Of a stretch of 13,720 nt of DNA, positions 13,123 through 13,720 are shown in pieces (position 1 is the stretch's first letter; the number at the start of each line of letters is the position of its first letter). A program made the position numbers and the translations under genes. Under the pieces are notes generated by a model. It searched no databases. It worked only from the letters and a program-made list of their open reading frames with translations, and was not told the origin of the DNA. Source of the stretch: Proteobacteria bacterium UBA1844. GTDB lineage: Bacteria > Pseudomonadota > Gammaproteobacteria > Steroidobacterales > Woeseiaceae. The stretch covers positions 1 through 13,720 of the forward strand of contig DDIS01000151.1 of NCBI GenBank assembly GCA_002338615.1, written 5' to 3'.

Positions 13123-13720
13123 CTAGCTGCGATCACTTTCGATCAGTATCGGAAAATGAACGGTAGTCCCGGGCCGAACCCTGTTCAGGTCGATCTCGGG
13201 GTTGTACTGGCGAAACAGCCACAGCGGTACGTCGTACTCCCGCAATGACAGCACCCAGACTGATTCTCCGCGCTTGATAACGTGCTCGCTAACGCCACTG
13301 ATCACGTGTTCACGGAAAAAGGCATCCTGCAACGTTCGTTGATAGGCAATGCGGCGGCTTTCAAAGCTTGCGGCATCGACACTCGAAAAATCCAGTTTAA
13401 TGCGTTGCCCCAGGGTCACCGGCGTGCGAAAAGCCAGGCCATTTAAATCGCGCAAGCGCTGCGTTTTGATTTCCAGCCAGTCAGCGTAGTGACCGAGGGT
13501 TTCAAGTGACTGCACTTCGATGGTTTGGTCGTCTGCTACGCTGTAGTCGCTGGGATCTGACAGGAGCTCCGTGGGCGGCGTCTCCGCGGCAACTGATTCA
13601 GGCCCTGCCTCGGTGTCTGACACGAGTACAGCCGGTGCCACTTCCTGCAATTCGGCATCCGCTTCGGACAGCTCGGCGACACTGGCCAGCACTTCCGCCT
13701 CGACGGCCTCACTGACCGAC
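13123..13720 (-). CDS. LysM-domain protein, 5' end cut by the window edge
   Basis: The frame is open to the right edge with no stop, so the N-terminus is outside the window; a GTG at 13692 is probably internal. What is visible is an acidic, Ala/Glu-rich linker (about the first 55 residues) and then two LysM-type modules. The first is divergent: YSVADDQTIEVQSLETLGHY, ADWLEIKTQRLRDLNGL and LGQRIKLDF. The second is closer to consensus: HVIKRGESVWVLSLREYDVP, LWLFRQYNPEIDLNRVRPG and VHFPIL. Both should bind peptidoglycan glycan strands. Between them, ASFESRRIAYQRTLQDAFF is a helical spacer. The missing part may hold an anchor or a catalytic domain (for example a lytic transglycosylase); this cannot be decided here. 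It is encoded just upstream of the L,D-transpeptidase on the same strand. Confidence 0.85.
   Translation of the reverse strand, partial: SVSEAVEAEVLASVAELSEADAELQEVAPAVLVSDTEAGPESVAAETPPTELLSDPSDYSVADDQTIEVQSLETLGHYADWLEIKTQRLRDLNGLAFRTPVTLGQRIKLDFSSVDAASFESRRIAYQRTLQDAFFREHVISGVSEHVIKRGESVWVLSLREYDVPLWLFRQYNPEIDLNRVRPGTTVHFPILIESDRS

Noticed and set aside
12586..13248. A 220-codon + strand open frame
   Set aside because: It is antisense to the L,D-transpeptidase and LysM genes, spans their intergenic gap and has no domain features or good SD.
1..13720. CRISPR arrays, insertion sequences, tRNA/rRNA genes, toxin-antitoxin or phage genes
   Set aside because: No repeat arrays, transposase-like frames, tRNA-like cloverleafs or matching small gene pairs with known toxin features were seen by eye.

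Overview
The window is a gene-dense stretch of GC-rich bacterial chromosome that looks like a gammaproteobacterium, probably an environmental or marine lineage. The evidence is the proC-yggT-DUF4426 gene order known from Pseudomonas and relatives, a full-length PpnN (YgdH) nucleosidase that aligns end to end with the E. coli protein, an OprP/OprO-type porin, an HtpG very close to enterobacterial HtpG, and a near-consensus RpoH (sigma-32) promoter. No phage, insertion sequence, CRISPR array, tRNA or rRNA was seen. Base and codon use look uniform by eye.

Layout, left to right. (1) 1-1933, + strand: the 3' part of proC (proline synthesis), yggT (inner-membrane protein) and a DUF4426 lipoprotein. 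(2) 2022-2485, + strand: a long leader hairpin with a T-rich tail, a basic HU-family DNA-binding protein and a clear intrinsic terminator. (3) 2558-3895, + strand: a phosphate-selective-porin-family outer-membrane channel, convergent with a small alpha/beta hydrolase on the - strand (3919-4554). (4) 4662-7450, + strand: ornithine aminotransferase (rocD), a membrane-anchored coiled-coil protein with a C-terminal helix-hairpin-helix domain, and a small OmpA-domain protein, spaced by 42 and 35 bp. (5) 9870-7444, - strand: a sigma-32 promoter, htpG and a tightly coupled FKBP-type lipoprotein whose 3' end overlaps the OmpA gene by 7 bp. (6) 10475-9933, - strand: two small unknown genes, one soluble and one with two membrane helices, behind a CRP-like site centred at about -41.5 from a predicted start. 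(7) 10870-10524, - strand: a small Trp-rich conserved-looking protein and its terminator. (8) 13720-10993, - strand: the 3' part of a LysM protein, a YkuD L,D-transpeptidase and ppnN.

How the genes relate. RocD makes glutamate semialdehyde/P5C and ProC reduces P5C to proline, so the two ends of an ornithine-to-proline route lie about 4 kb apart. Several products act at the cell envelope: YggT, the DUF4426 lipoprotein, the porin, the OmpA-domain protein, the FKBP lipoprotein, the LysM protein and the L,D-transpeptidase. Most genes are ordinary core genes. I found no convincing new defence or mobile system. The points most worth a second look are the HU-gene leader hairpin, the heat-shock htpG-FKBP operon with its altered FKBP pocket, the CRP-like promoter ahead of the two small unknown genes, and the membrane/coiled-coil/helix-hairpin-helix protein set between rocD and the OmpA-domain gene.
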